64,000 nt of DNA from Cunninghamia lanceolata (GCA_027924645.1 BSBN01001807.1:13782001-13846000); one strand, 5' to 3'. Positions 23,033-35,743 are shown, counted from the first letter of the stretch. A program made the numbers and translations. Notes: a model not told the origin generated them from the sequence alone.

Positions 23033-25357
23033 GGACACCATCTACCACATCTCAAGTTGAGAGTACATCATCACTCACATGTGATGAAGGAGGTACGCCA
23101 TCGTTCCCAAATCAACCTCAAGGTATGTCATGTATTCCATCTTCGATCGAAGGTATGCCATCTAACCCATCTCATTTAAATATTGATGAAATTCCTAATG
23201 TTGAGATGAATTTACCTAACTTGACACCACCTAGAATTTTGCATAGAAAGCCAAAGTATTTGATTGATATTGATGAGAATATTTTGCAGCCAATGGAAGG
23301 TAAGATTCCAAAATGCACTTGTAGAAGATATGCTAATAAGATTTGGAGATTGTTCTTTGAAAAGTTAAATGAGACTGCAAGATGTCAACTATTCGTTGAA
23401 ATGATGCGAAGTATAAAGTATAGGTCTATCATGAAGATTCTTGGGTTGAGAACATCAGAGGCTTCAAGTGAAAAATCTATTGTCAAGAATCTAATGAGTG
23501 CGTATGAGAGTGTGGGTAACACCTCACGCACAAAAGATAGTAATGCAACACGGCGTGTGATTACATCGACTATAGTAAGTAGTCAAACGAGGAAAGCTCG
23601 TCTCATTAGAAAGACAAGTCAAGAATTGAGAATTAATAGGAAAACTTTATCAAGAGCCGTTGGAAGACGCCAAAGAATTGAGGACACTAATGCCAATGAA
23701 TTATGGGCGTTCTCGGGGAGACTACCACAAAAAGATAAACCAATTGTTGAAGCATTGAGATCACTAATTGAAGACTTTTGGAAGAATTACACAAGGGTAT
23801 CTCCGAATCAAAGGGATGTGGTAAGAAGGAGAATTGGTAGTCAGAACCGCGAGCCACATCCAAAGCATTTTTTGGATGAGACTCAAACACAGTTTTATGG
23901 TAAATTTCTAGAGAAGTATCCTCAAATTAAAATTTGTCAAAGATATTTTGAAATGCTAAAACCTTTCTATGTTAAGATAAATCACACACGCACTACTTGT
24001 TGTTGCAGATTACATATTGAATTTTCTAACCATTTTGATGCTTATAGGTCTATATGTTTAGATATGCATACTAACAATGATTTGCAGGGTTGTGCCATAT
24101 GTGCCCCACCAACATCTTCAAGAGACTTCATATCAAGAATTTTATGTGAAAGAGAGGAAGGTCAAATATTCTACAAGAAATTATGCTTGGATGGCACATG
24201 TCATCGTTGCGGTGGCTTGCAACATTTGCCAATATGTGAACATATGGAAATAACACATGCGGTTGGAAATGAACTAGTAGAGTTTGGCAAGTATAAAACA
24301 GTGGCATACAATACAAAAGATGGTAAAGAAGCAAAGAGGTGTGAATTAGTTATTGAAAAGATTCCAGTGTATCAGTTTATGCCTATATTTCGTGACAGCA
24401 TAGTGTATGAGTATGCAAGACATGCCCATAGAGCTCGATGGTTGGACTTGCAATTCAAGTTATGCAAGGACACATTTCCGGTTGGTAGCATTGTTTCAGT
24501 CGTCGACTTTGCAGAGAACTACAGTCTACAGCCACAGTGTGAGGTGCAATCACAATATTACAACTCCACACAGGTTTCTATATTTGTGCACATCGCATTC
24601 ATTCATGCGAATGATAGTACAGAGGATGACAGAAAGATCATAAGGGAGTATCATTTCTATATTAGTGATGATCGCACGCATTCTACGGAGTTCGTGCAAG
24701 GTTGCTTTCAGGTGTTCTACAATGATTTGGCTAGAAGGGGCATATCATTCAGTCAGCATATCATATGGTCGGATAATTGTGCATCACAATTCAAGAACTC
24801 GCAGAATTTCTATTGGCTGAGTAGGAGGTGTAATTTTACAGGTATTCAACATATGTGGAACTTTTGTGAGGCCGGGCATGGAAAGGGGGAGCATGATGGT
24901 GCAGGAGCATGTATCAAAAGAGCCATAGCACAAGAAGAGTTAAAGTATAAAGACAATGCAAAGTTGACAGATGCAAAATCGATTGTCGAGTGGTGTAATG
25001 CTTCCATGGGTCTAGGTAATGAAGGTAAGTCTTTAGTTCATAGATTTTTTTGGTTGATAGATGATACTAACATTGCACCATATGAGGATTGTTGTACACT
25101 GACAGGATCAAATGAGATGCACTCTTTCAGAAGCTCAATTACAGGTTCATGGAGTATCCATACATGAAAGATGTCATGCTTTTGTTCTTCCTGTACAATT
25201 CAAGTCTGGGATGAGTGCGAGTCAAAGGAGTGGGTTGATGAATGGCAGTTAAGTTATCTTAGCCCACTTGACACGTATCAACCCCCGACGGCACTGGAAC
25301 TAACACAGATGGAATCGTCAGTTGACTTTGACCACATATCAGATTTAGTTCAACCAG

Positions 25358-25479
25358 GTAATATAGGGCACATATATGCATCTAATTTCATCTAGTTCAA
25401 CCAGGTAATGTCATCTTACTTTGTAGTGTTTTTGTAATGTTGACTAATTTCATCTAATTTGCTACACATATCAATGTAG
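25358..25479 (+). other. Putative intron near the 3' end of element B transposase
   Basis: The donor is AG|GTAATATAG and the acceptor ATGTAG|GACACG. Splicing gives Gly-His-Val-Tyr-Ala-Val and keeps the frame that matches copy A (GVDYY after GIDYY). An imperfect duplication of TAGTTCAACCAGGTAAT inside it offers a second donor at about 25407. Confidence 0.75.
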
Positions 25480-25865
25480 GACACGTATATGCAGTTATTG
25501 TAGATGAAGATAATGAAGAGGGAATAGATTATTACTTATGTCGTTGTGTTGAGGCCAAAAAGAAATTGGAGGCCCCTGTTACAGATGGAGAAAACATCGA
25601 ATACCCTACAGGATCAGTGGTTATTACTGGAACATGGCTTAGAAGGTACCCACATAAGAGTGTTAATATTTGGCTATTTTAGGACTTTGACATGTATCGA
25701 AAGATTCTTCATTACTTGAACCTTGTTGTGGCATCCAATGTTCATTTGATAAAGTATCGGGGTAGACCTTTGAACAAAATATTGTGGAAGGTGCGTGAGT
25801 CTGACCATGAAGCAATACTTGACACAATAAAGAGTAGAGCAGATCCAGATGGTTTATTGGATTAA

Positions 25866-26300
25866 TTTGTAAGTATTCACATTGATTTTGTAAAGTTATG
25901 TTACATTGAGTTGTAAGTATGCACATTAATTTGTAAGGTTTGTCTTTTTTTATTTCCTCCTGCATTTTTACACATATGTACACATTTTTACATCATCATG
26001 TTATGCATTTTTGGTGTTCTGCTCCTGATGCAACCAAACTCATAACTCACCCTACTAGACACCATTTCATGATCTCTCCAACACTCTGGATCTAGGGCGC
26101 CCAATCATGATGATTACCTATATACCATTCTCCCAATGCGCTCATAATGAATGAATGATAAGGAGCGCCTCGACCTCTATAATCAAGGTGATTTTAAGTC
26201 ACTTTGAGTCATTTGGGGTCAGTTTGAGTCTTTGAGTCATGCTGCAAAAAAGTGTCAATGTTGTCAAGTTGCACAAAGCAACTTTTGCATTTTTGGTGTC
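25866..26300. other. Downstream of element B transposase
   Basis: Non-coding. A diverged partial satellite unit (CTGCTCCTGATGCAACCAAAC) appears near 26019, before the regular array starts. No terminator or polyadenylation signal stands out. Confidence 0.5.
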
Positions 26301-28410
26301 CTGCTCGTGATGCGACCAAACTGACTATTCCAACGCATCCGAATGGGTACATTTATGCTAGGCATGGTCCTATTTTTCACCCAAACATGTCGGAACAGTC
26401 GGAGCTACATTGTACCGACGATATCCCTGAAGAGTTCAAAGTGCAAAAAGGCAGCAATCTTTGACGAGATGTTACTTGAAAATCGTGTCACTTAGAAACA
26501 TTCTGTCTGAGGCAACGGGATCATGTAGAGTGCCTCTACAATAACCTCTCTCAGTTTTTATAGCTCTGAGGCATTTGCCCGTGGTGAAAGGTTTTCTGTT
26601 GCCCTAAAAATCATCAGAAGGAGGCAGTGTAAAGTTGCAAAGGGGTGTAACTTTCGTCCTGCTCCTGATGCGACCAAACTGACTGTTCCAACACGTCCGA
26701 ATGGGTACATTTATGCTAGGCATGGTCCTATTTTTCACCCAAACATGTCGAAACAGTCGGAGCTACATTGTACCGACGATATCCTTGAAGAGTCCAAAGT
26801 GCAAAAAGGCAGTAATCTTTGACGAGATGTTACTCGAAAACTGTGTCACTTAGAAACATTCCATCTAAGACAACAGGATCACGTAGAGTGCCTCTACAAT
26901 AACCTCTCTCGGTTTTTTATAGCTCTTAGGCATTTGCCCATGGTGAAAGGTTTTTTGTTGCCCCAAGAATCGTCAGAAGGAGGCAGTGTAAAGTTGCAAA
27001 GGGGTGTAACTTTTGTCCTGCTCCTGATGCGACCAAACTGACTGTTCCAACGTGTCTGAATGGGTACATTTATGCTAGGCATGGTCCTATTTTTCACCCA
27101 AACATGTCGAAACAGTCAGAGCTACATTGTACCGACGATATCCCTGAAGAGTCCAAAGTGCAAAAAGGCAGCAATCTTTGATGAGATGTTACTCAAAAAT
27201 CATGTCACTTAGAAACATTCTGTCTAAGGTAGCGGGATCATGTAGAGTGCCTCTACAATAACCTCTCTCAGTTTTTTATAGCTCTGAGGCATTTGCCCGT
27301 GGTGAAAGGTTTTCTGTTGCCCCAAAAATCGTCAGAAGGAGGCAGTGTAAAGTTGCAAAGGGGTGTAACTTTCATCCTCCTCCTGATGCGACCAAACTGA
27401 CTGTTCCAACGCGTCTGAATGGGTACATTTATGCTAGGCATGGTCCTATTTTTCACCCAAACATGTCGAAACAGTCGGAGCTACATTGTACCGACAATAT
27501 CCCTGAAGAGTCCAAAGTGCAAAAAGGTAGCAATCTTTGACGAGATGTTACTCGAAAATTGTGTCACTTAGAAACATTCTGTCTAAGACAATGGGATCAC
27601 GTAGAGTGCCTCTACAATAACCTCTCTTAGTTTTTTATAGCTCTTAGGGATTTGCCCGTGGTGAAAGGTTTTCTGTTGCCCCAAAAATCATCAGAAGGAG
27701 GCAGTGTAAATTTGCAAAGGGGTGTAACTTTCATCCTGCTCCTGATGCGACCAAACTGACTGTTCCAACGCATCTGAATGGGTACATTTATGCTAGGCAT
27801 GGTCCTATTTCTCACCCAAACATATCGAAACAGTCGGAGCTACATTGTACTGACGATATCCCTGAAGAGTCCAAAGTGCAAAAAGGCAGCAATCTTTGAC
27901 GAGATGTTACTCAAAAATTGTGTCACTTAGAAATATTCTGTCTGAGGCAATGGGATCACGTAGAGTGCCTCTACAATAACCTCTCTCAATTTTTTATAGC
28001 TCTGAGGCATTTGCCCGTGGTGAAAGGTTTTTTGTTGCCCCAAAAATCGTCAGAAGGAGGCAGTGTAAAGTTGCAAAGGGGTGTAACTTTCGTCCTGCTC
28101 CTGATGCGACCAAACTGACTATTCCAACGCGTCCGAATGGGTACATTTATGTTAGGCATGGTCCTATTTTTCACCCAAACATGTCGAAACAATCGGAGCT
28201 ACATTGTACCGATGATATCCCTGAAGAGTCCAAAGTGCAAAAAGGTAGCAATCTTTGACGAGATGTTACTCGAAAACCATGTCACTTAAAAACATTCTGT
28301 CTGAGGCAACGGGATCACGTAGAGTGCCTCTACAATAACCTCTCTCGATTTTTTATAGCTCTGAGGCATTTGCCCGTGGTGAACCCAAAAATCATCAGAA
28401 GGAGGCAGTG
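26301..28410 (+). repeat. 359-bp satellite, six units
   Basis: The word CTGCTCCTGATGCGACC (with small variants) recurs at 26301, 26659, 27018, 27377, 27736 and 28095, spacing 358-359. Units are very similar and include GTACATTTATGCTAGGCATG, AGTCGGAGCTACATTGTACC and GGAGGCAGTGTAAAGTTGCA. The sixth unit lacks about 15 bases near its end and is truncated. Repeated minus-strand frames (MKNRTMPSINVPIQ...) arise from the array and are not taken as genes. Confidence 0.95.
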
Positions 28411-28429
28411 TATTAAGTCAGGATGAAAG

Positions 28430-31400
28430 CCTATTCACTCTAGGCGCCTGTTTTTGACCAAATCACACATGCGCCTTGAACAACTTTGTCTTCAAGGCAC
28501 TTTTCTCTAATCTCTGTAACTCTCCAAATCCACTAAGGCACAAATTTCACCTCTTGGGCTCAAGATATAGGTTCTTCATCCAAGGCGCCAGAATGGTCCA
28601 AAGGCGCATTTCACCTCTAACCTCACCTCTGACCTTACTTGGAGGCGCTAAACCTTTTGACATTTCAAGTAACTTCAAGAGAACTATTTTTCCTTAAGGT
28701 GGTTCACTCCTTGCAATTGGATGTATGGTACTTGTAACTCATTTGATTGACTTTGTAATGTTTCTTCTTCTTGCAAAGTAGATAAGGATGATATAAGCTT
28801 ACTTCATGAATCGGAGTAGAAATCTCTCTTGGACTTACTAGGTGAAAGGACTTGAACTTGAAGGACTTGAAGTTGATGAAGTAATCCTTCATGATGGCCT
28901 TTGACATTACCTTCTCAGAGTGTAGATGATAACACCTTCCTTGGATAAAGTGGATAACCTCTGACCTAAACTTTGAAGCTTGATGAATCTTGAAGATTGG
29001 GTTTCCTCCTACTCCCCTTCTGGGCTCCACTCCATCAAAGGCGTATTTAGTTGTCCAAGGTGCCAACATTCACTTAGGGGCGCCCAAAGAGAAAGTTTAC
29101 AACTCTAAGGCGCTAAACTCTTATGCAAAAATGGTCATCATCAAAGGCGCAAAAATGGGTCTCTGGGTGCCAATCTCTACAAGACATTCCATCTCATTGC
29201 TCTCCTCCATTACAAGCGCTCACTTACCTCAATCTTGGGCGCATACCAACATCCCAACATCCAAATCACCTAGGCGCTCAAAACCTTCAAGACTCAAGGC
29301 GCATTTTATGATCAAACAAGGTATCTCCTGAACAAGGCGCTCATAGTCTCATCAGGGCGTTAATCATCATCATGAGCGCTCATATTGTTCTAGGCGCACA
29401 GTTATCTCTGGAATGCTCAAGGCACTCAAGGCGCACATACCCTTCTCTAGGCTAGTTTACACTTATTCAAGGCGCTCATTCCAAACTTACATGAACTCCT
29501 CATTACAAGACACACAAACTAGATGATCCTAGGGCATAAGGGCACTCATAGGAGTTGTTATGTGTCATTTTGGCCAAGGTTTTCCGGAGCAGTGAAGACA
29601 TTAGGAAGGGGATGATCGTTTGGATAGTTTTGAATGCTTTATTTCTCCTTGTTTAAACTAGGCACTCACTGAGGATTGGAGTAGCCTTTGCACCCTCACA
29701 TCACGTTAATCGGCGTTTCAGAGGCAATCATAGTATAGGAAGATTTGCGCCTTGAAGAAGAGAGTTATCTGGTGAGTGCTTAGGAGTTCTGGCGCCTAGG
29801 GGAAAGGTCTAGGTAGAGCGCCTTCAGACTTTGACAGTGAAGTGCCTTAAGGAGTTGGATGATGTTTTTGCCTAGAGTGGAGATGATGTTTTTAGCGCCT
29901 TAAGGATGATGATGGAGCACCTTGGAGTTAGGTTAGTCTGGAGCACCTTAAGAAGGTAAAGCACTTCAAATGTAAACACAAGTGTTTTGAGCGCCCTAAT
30001 GAGAAGTTGTCTTGGCACCATAAGTTGTTCAAACGAAGATATGCGCCTTGGATAGTTGCAAAGACCTAATTTAGCGCCCAAGGTTGGAAGACTCTTTGTG
30101 AGCGCCCAGTGTTTGAAAGCTCTTTGTGTTTGGTGCATTAAAATGAATTTGGCACCTAAGTAGTATTGAAACACTCAACTGATCGCCTAAAGCCCATGAG
30201 AGAAGTGATATGCGCCTTGATAGGAATATCATGGAAGATGAGTTTACTGAATGGCACCTTGAATGACTTGGTTGATTAAGTGTTTTAGCACCTAGATATG
30301 GGATGAATCATTGAGCGCCTTTGGTTGAGATGATGTCAGCACCTTTGAGATTATAACACCTTGGAGTCAAGTTCGAAGGAGCACATTGAGAAGGTAAAAC
30401 ACTTCAAATGTTTTCAAGGAATTGGAGAAGTCACTTAATTCCTAGAAGGAATTCCAGAGCAAGAGGGTTGGAGTGCCTTGAGCTTCAAGTCAGATATGTG
30501 CCTAGACCTCTACCCTTTAGCAAGTTGAAGCCCTCTGAGCCTTGACAAAGTGAGAATGCCTTATAGTGAATATGCGCCTTGGGCAAGGTTGAATACAAAG
30601 TTGAGGAGTATATCATAATGAGTAAGTGCACTGTAGGGTTAGATGATAAAGACTAGTGCCTTGAGTGTCTTGGTCAAAATTTTGACGTGAGAAGTCTTGC
30701 AAGATCAAACCTTGGAGTGCGCCTTAGAGAGAACCTATTGATCCTTTGCTTTGACAAGATTTGGGCGCTAGAATGATCCTTAATAAATGGAATGTATCTA
30801 CACCAATTTTGCGCCTTTAGGGAAGTGATGGTGGCCAGAATGATCCTTAATCTCATGTTTGTGCGCCTAGGTCTAGAAGCAAGATTTGAGCGCCTTAGGA
30901 TAGGGTTTTTTGCACCTTGTCTTGGAGAGTGAATTTGTGCCTTGGATGATGTTGAAGCACCTTGGGATGAAATGCGCCCAAACTTATAGAGGGCCTTCAG
31001 TGAGGGAGTTGAAGAGAGTGCTTAGAGGAACGATAGCCTTAAGATCAAACTAAGTACTTAGAAACCTAAGATTAGCGCCTTATTTGAAGTTATACACCTA
31101 TTTTGGTGCCAGAGAATGAGTTTGAGTGTGAAGAAGTGAATGTCTGCGCCTTGAAGGGGATACAAAGGGAAGATGATGCACCTTGATGGGTTGATGATGG
31201 AAATTTGCGTTTTGGAGCTAAATGTGCGCCTTGAATCTAAATGATATTTGAGTGCTTAGAGGTAAATAGGGGCGCCTTTGAGAATTCTTTGTGCTTTAAG
31301 GAATGGATTGTGGCACTTTGGACTAAGGTAAGTCCTGAGCACTTCCAATGTTTTTAAGGAGCGCCTTGAAGGAGATAGTGCATAGAGGTACGATGAATCT

Positions 31401-32850
31401 TCCGGAGAACACGGATAGACAACTAAGTCTCCAACTTGAGTCTTCTAAGTGAATTGGATGATGAAGAGAGTCTAGTCATTTTGGGCGCTAGTATCAGGAT
31501 GAATCATCCAAAATGGGTGCCTAGAACTAGAAGGCACCAATGCATGAGTTCAAGGATCCTCCATTGGAGCGCCTAGCCCAGATGGCTATAGATTGAAAGT
31601 TTTAAAGCTAAGTGATGTCTCTTAGGTGAATTCCTAGCCTAGGTGCAAATAGAATAGAACTCTCTCACATAGTTGAAATTGACTTGATAGAAGGAGATAA
31701 GTCTTAAGGACTAGTTTGGCGCCTCACTTGCCTATCTCACCTTTGAAATGCGCTTTGGTTGATGATCATCATTGATGGCGCCTAGTGAAATGTAAAGCTA
31801 TTTGCATCTCCAGAGGATCAAAATTGGATTAGGAGATCATCCTTGCAGTTGAGATTGACAGAGAAGTGTTAAAGGAATCACTTCAAATGGGCGCCTAAGC
31901 TAGTTGAGGTGCATATCAATTCCACTGTAACTCCAGACTGACGCTTAGGATCCAGTCATCTCCTAAGGCGCAATTCCATTCACCCATGACCTCGCTTGGC
32001 GTCTAAAACTTGGAAACTCCTTTGGAAAGCTCCTATTGTGCCTAGAAGATGAGTTTGGGATATCAACTTGCAAAAGGCTTAGAAACTCTTCAAAGATGTT
32101 AGGCACAATCCCATGGCACTGGAGCTCAGTTTTGGCGCCTTCAAGGAATAGCACATGAAGGAACTTAGGAGGTCAGGTGCTTGTAAAAGGGAACACCTTG
32201 GAACATCTTCCAGGGGTTGAAGTAGTAAGAAAACATCAAGTGAGTCTAGGCGCACTCCCTTGTGTGAACAGTGTAGCTCTGGCGCCTAGCCACAGAGTGA
32301 GCCAGAAGAAGTAGTTTGGACATTAGAAGATAGGCGCTCATTCTACAATGAAGCATTCCACCTTCCTAATCAACAAAGACTTGCAAGAATTGACAAAGGA
32401 AGCTAAGGCGCACCTTCTACTTGTTTCCACCTCTAGAATGCGCCTAACCTTGAAAGGGGGTTCAAAGATGTTTGTTAGACCTTTTCACTCAAGGCGCTCA
32501 CCTTAGGCGCACTTTCTAAGTCCTTGTCACCTCAAGGAAACACCTAGTTTGGAAGGCGCTTGCCCTGTTCTCCACTCCTTTCAATTGGCGCCTAGAACAC
32601 AGAATGCATGAAAGGAGCGCCTAGACTCCAGAGGGCTCATTTGGGCGCCTAGCATTTAAAACACTTTCATAATGATGATGTTTTGGAGCCTACTCTTGGA
32701 AACAATCCAGAACATCCATAACTCTAATTGGCGCCTAATGTTGACAAGGCGCAACTTCAGGAGGAGGTCACCTCAACTTGGCGCCCAAGTCAGAAAAACC
32801 TATAAATCCTTCAAATATGCGCCTACCTTGTGAGGTGATGAATTGAACAT
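28430..32850. repeat. Region studded with GGCGC/GCGCC motifs
   Basis: About sixty GCGC cores by hand count in 4.4 kb, mostly AGGCGC or GCGCCTT/GCGCCTAG, in an otherwise CG-poor sequence. Orientation shifts: mainly AAGGCGC at 28.4-29.5 kb, mainly GCGCCTT at 29.7-31.4 kb, mixed afterwards. Many near-copies read GGCACC, GTGCCT or AGCACC, as expected from CG decay. No coding is supported; frames such as 28990-29331 are artefacts. A TATA-like CTATAAATCC at 32799-32808 and the retroelement-like sequence after it raise the possibility that this is a very long LTR, but no partner LTR is visible. Confidence 0.75.
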
Positions 32851-33648
32851 TCTAAATCTTCAAATGTTGCTCAAGTAAGGAAGACATTGTAACATCAAGG
32901 CTTCAAGGCCTGTCCTTGTATTTCCATTGAATGAGTTGTACTTCATGCTATTGAAAGCATTTTCCATGTAATAAGACATTGCAAGTTGATTGAATCAAGT
33001 AACAAGACAAGTACCCAACTCTAATGTTGTTTCATTCAAATAGTTATCTTGATGTATATATTTATGTTATTGAAGTAGTTGATGAATTGTTAGCAAGTAA
33101 AAGTGTTTAAGTAAGGAAAATTTTTCGTAGAACTAGTTGGGTATCTTACACTTACACCATGCCTATCCATCAAACATCACAATGCAATCAAAATCCTAAC
33201 AACATGCCCATGATCCAAGATCAAGTGCAATCATGCAAAGATATTATCAATCACAAGCCTATTAAGAATGAACTAGAGTCTTCTAGTACCATACTTTTCC
33301 ATCGAACACCATCATGTAATCCATGGCCTATCAAGCCTATCAAAGAAAATGCAAACATCCTATGTAATACAATCAGACTTTAAATATTTGAAGTAGCCAT
33401 CTACAAATATCCATTCAAAAGTGGATTTATAATGCAAGTATGGACGCCATCAATAAAAAAGATTTGTATTAACCAAATATCCATATACGCATACATCAAT
33501 ATCTGTCGATATAAGTATAACATATATACAAAATAGCCATATAGGCTTACAAGAATGCCATATAGGCATACAATGTCAACTATGTACAATACAAAATATA
33601 TGTCCACAAATGCCATATAGGCATACAACAGAGGAACACAATAAAAAG
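32851..33648. other. Retroelement-like fragment and 3' flank of gene 2
   Basis: A short plus-strand frame at 33159-33383 (PIHQTSQCNQNPN...PIKPIKENAN) has the same Pro/Ile/Ser/Asn-rich flavour as the retrotransposon frame at 56.4-57.7 kb, but homology is unproven. 33490-33620 contains repeated GCCATATAGGCATAC words at about 33535, 33557 and 33610. Confidence 0.4.
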
Positions 33649-35743
33649 TCATTCCCCTCTAGCTGGTGAAGAGAATAAATCACAAGCAGCCTTTGATCTT
33701 CTAGGGGATGGAGACATGCATGTGGGTGGTCTACTACGAACCCGAGGGCTACTCCTCCTATTTAGTTCTTCCTGCACCTTTACCTGTTACAAAAAAAAGT
33801 ATAGATATTAATATATAGAAATTACATGTTATAAAAAAATGAAACATTTAACAAAATAATCACTTACCGCTAACATATAATCTGTCTGCTCGCTTGCCTC
33901 AGTAGCAGGAAAAGGCCCTGGTGATGTCATGTCCTATAGAAACCATCCATATAGAAATTAAACTTCAAATCAATAATCTTTTGATTTTTCAAAAATAGAC
34001 AACTATAACAATGAATGTAAATTAAAATTTACTAATCTGCCTCATACCCCTGTCAATGCCATAGAGCTATGAATCGCAGAGGCCACACCCTGCTCCATTG
34101 CCCTATGAACATGGGGAGGTGTATCCGCAGCCTGCATCATCTAGAAATAAAACAACATTATTCAATTACGAAAACTATAATAGTGATGCAAATCATGGCT
34201 CCTAACATACACACACGCTCATCTAAACATGGAAGTACACACAATAAAACACACAAATCACATACAAAAATTTAGTAAGTACAATTCATTCATTAAACTA
34301 TTTATTTTATTACCTCCGTAAAGCTTTGAAGTCCACCACCGCTGGCAGGTGTTGCCATGAAATCTACAGTGTTAACCTATTCAACATCTAAAATCAGAAA
34401 TTAGAATACCATTCATATAATGATGCTATTCACATGTAATATTTATAATTGTTTACTAGTTACATACCTCAACAGTAGATGATCTAGTGAAAAATGTAGG
34501 TGGAGAACCACTGAAAACTGCATCGACGCTATGACCCTGAAATTTCATTAAAATCATCAATTTAAATTAGTTAATCTTGTATTTCAAAAATAAAATTTAA
34601 TAAATTAAATTGAATAAACTTGCTAATATTTACCTGAGTATCAAGGCCGAAAGTCTCACTCAGGAGGGTATCTGTCATCACCATCTGCTCAGCTGCAGAT
34701 GTAGCCTGTGCACCTGCGTCCTGACTGTCCATGGGGTCATAACCACAGGCTGACCTGCAAGCCTGGCAAGTATGCGGTGGGACCCTACTCCTCGCACTAT
34801 CTCCCAACCCACTCTGTGTTGCAGGATCGGCATGCTCTATGATGCTCTGGGTCAAGGCACTAATCGACCTCAGTGTATCAACCTCAACACTCTCCTTCAC
34901 AATGGAAGGGATAGAAACATGCTCGTGGGCTGGTCTGCTGATTACTCGTCTCACTACCCGCTGTGGGTCAAGACGTGCCCCTGGTCTATCCTGTGCTGAG
35001 CCCCCACCTCTACCCTGGAAGTCCCGCATATCAAAATAGTTTGGCACTTTATTGAGGACAAACTCAGAGTAGAGTTTCCTCAAAAAGTATTGCGGGACCT
35101 CATTGTTATTGCATGGAGGATGGTCAAAAACCATCCACCACCTCTGCCCGAAATTGTCCCTTATCACTTGGTTGTTGCACCAATGGATAGGGAACCTCTT
35201 GCATGTAATGGGTGGAGGTTGATTTGTTTGTGGGTTTGTGAAAATTGAACACAAGTCTACTTTTGTAATTTGTAATTTTTTGACATCTTGGTATGATAAT
35301 TTATCTGCATAGTAATCTCTAAACTCTCTCTTTTTATCGGTCCAACTAGTTATTTGCTTGCTAATTGAATTTACATTTGTTAACATAGACTCAAGAGATT
35401 CGGCAAGCATGGACCTATGCAAGGTTGAAGTGGAAGGATCTTTCAACCTTGCAATTATATCTTCAATTTGTTTTTTGTTGTTTTCAATTTACCCTATTAT
35501 ATTATCTTGTGTTCCAGGGGCATGTCGAGGAATGAATGGAGGAGGTTGTTGTTCTGCAGGTATTTCCTCCTCAAGATTTTGTGGATTTTGAGGAGGAGGA
35601 GGAGGAGGAGGTGCATTAACATTTCCTGACAATTAACGAAATATACATCAAAAATCAACAAAAACCTACTTATATAGAAAGAAATTCAAACAAAAAAATA
35701 AAGATAACTCACCTCTTTGGCGTGCTCAACGTCGCGGCGGCAT
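33649..35743 (-). pseudogene. Element B gene 2: seven-exon accessory protein, two stops
   Basis: Exons on the minus strand: 35743-35713, 35625-34634, 34536-34468, 34376-34314, 34140-34048, 33933-33868, 33783-33649. All introns are GT...AG and the exons sum to 1449 bases, exactly 483 codons. The product is about 482 residues. Features: a basic start (MPPRR, stop, ARQRG), a polyproline run, a likely coiled coil (IENNKKQIEDIIARLK), a core with FGQRWWMVFDHPPCNN and EVPQYFLRKLYSEFVLNKVP, a Gly/Arg patch, and an Arg/Ser/Pro-rich C-terminus. TGA at 35726-35728 and TAA at 35489-35491 interrupt it; both could be C-to-T changes (CGA, CAA). I do not recognise the family. Two-gene DNA transposons often pair a transposase with a DNA-binding partner, which may be its role. 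It reads toward the transposase from the right end. Confidence 0.75.

Larger units (their letters stand above)
22769..25865 (+). pseudogene. Element B gene 1: DDE/DDD-type transposase, nearly intact
   Basis: The core frame 23125-25167 encodes 680 residues. A helix-turn-helix-like segment lies at about 155-185 (ELRINRKTLSRAVGRR). Cysteines at 292-294, 323, 326, 341, 354, 359, 362 and 371 suggest zinc binding. An RNase H-like core has D461 (VVDFAENY), D550 (IIWSDNCASQFK) and D591 (GHGKGEHDGAG); all three acids persist in copy A. The frame stops at TGA 25165-25167 but continues in frame (MSCFCSSC) to 25357. An intron at 25358-25479 (GT...AG) leads to a last exon, 25480-25865, with one TAG at 25680. 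The total is about 990 residues. The protein would cut and join element ends. Widespread animal transposon proteins share the pattern SDGxxSQFK...SHGKGxxDG (from memory). The superfamily is unverified; Sola-like is my best guess. Confidence 0.85.

Noticed and set aside
23125..25167. A domesticated host gene
   Set aside because: It lies within intact terminal repeats, carries stops and a frameshift, and its sister copy lies in another transposon.
26894..28192. Minus-strand frames MKNRTMPSINVPIQ... as genes
   Set aside because: One copy per 359-bp satellite unit; no domain and no start or splice context.
28990..29331. Plus-strand 113-codon frame
   Set aside because: It lies in the GCGC-motif region, has no domain, and overlaps another frame equally open.
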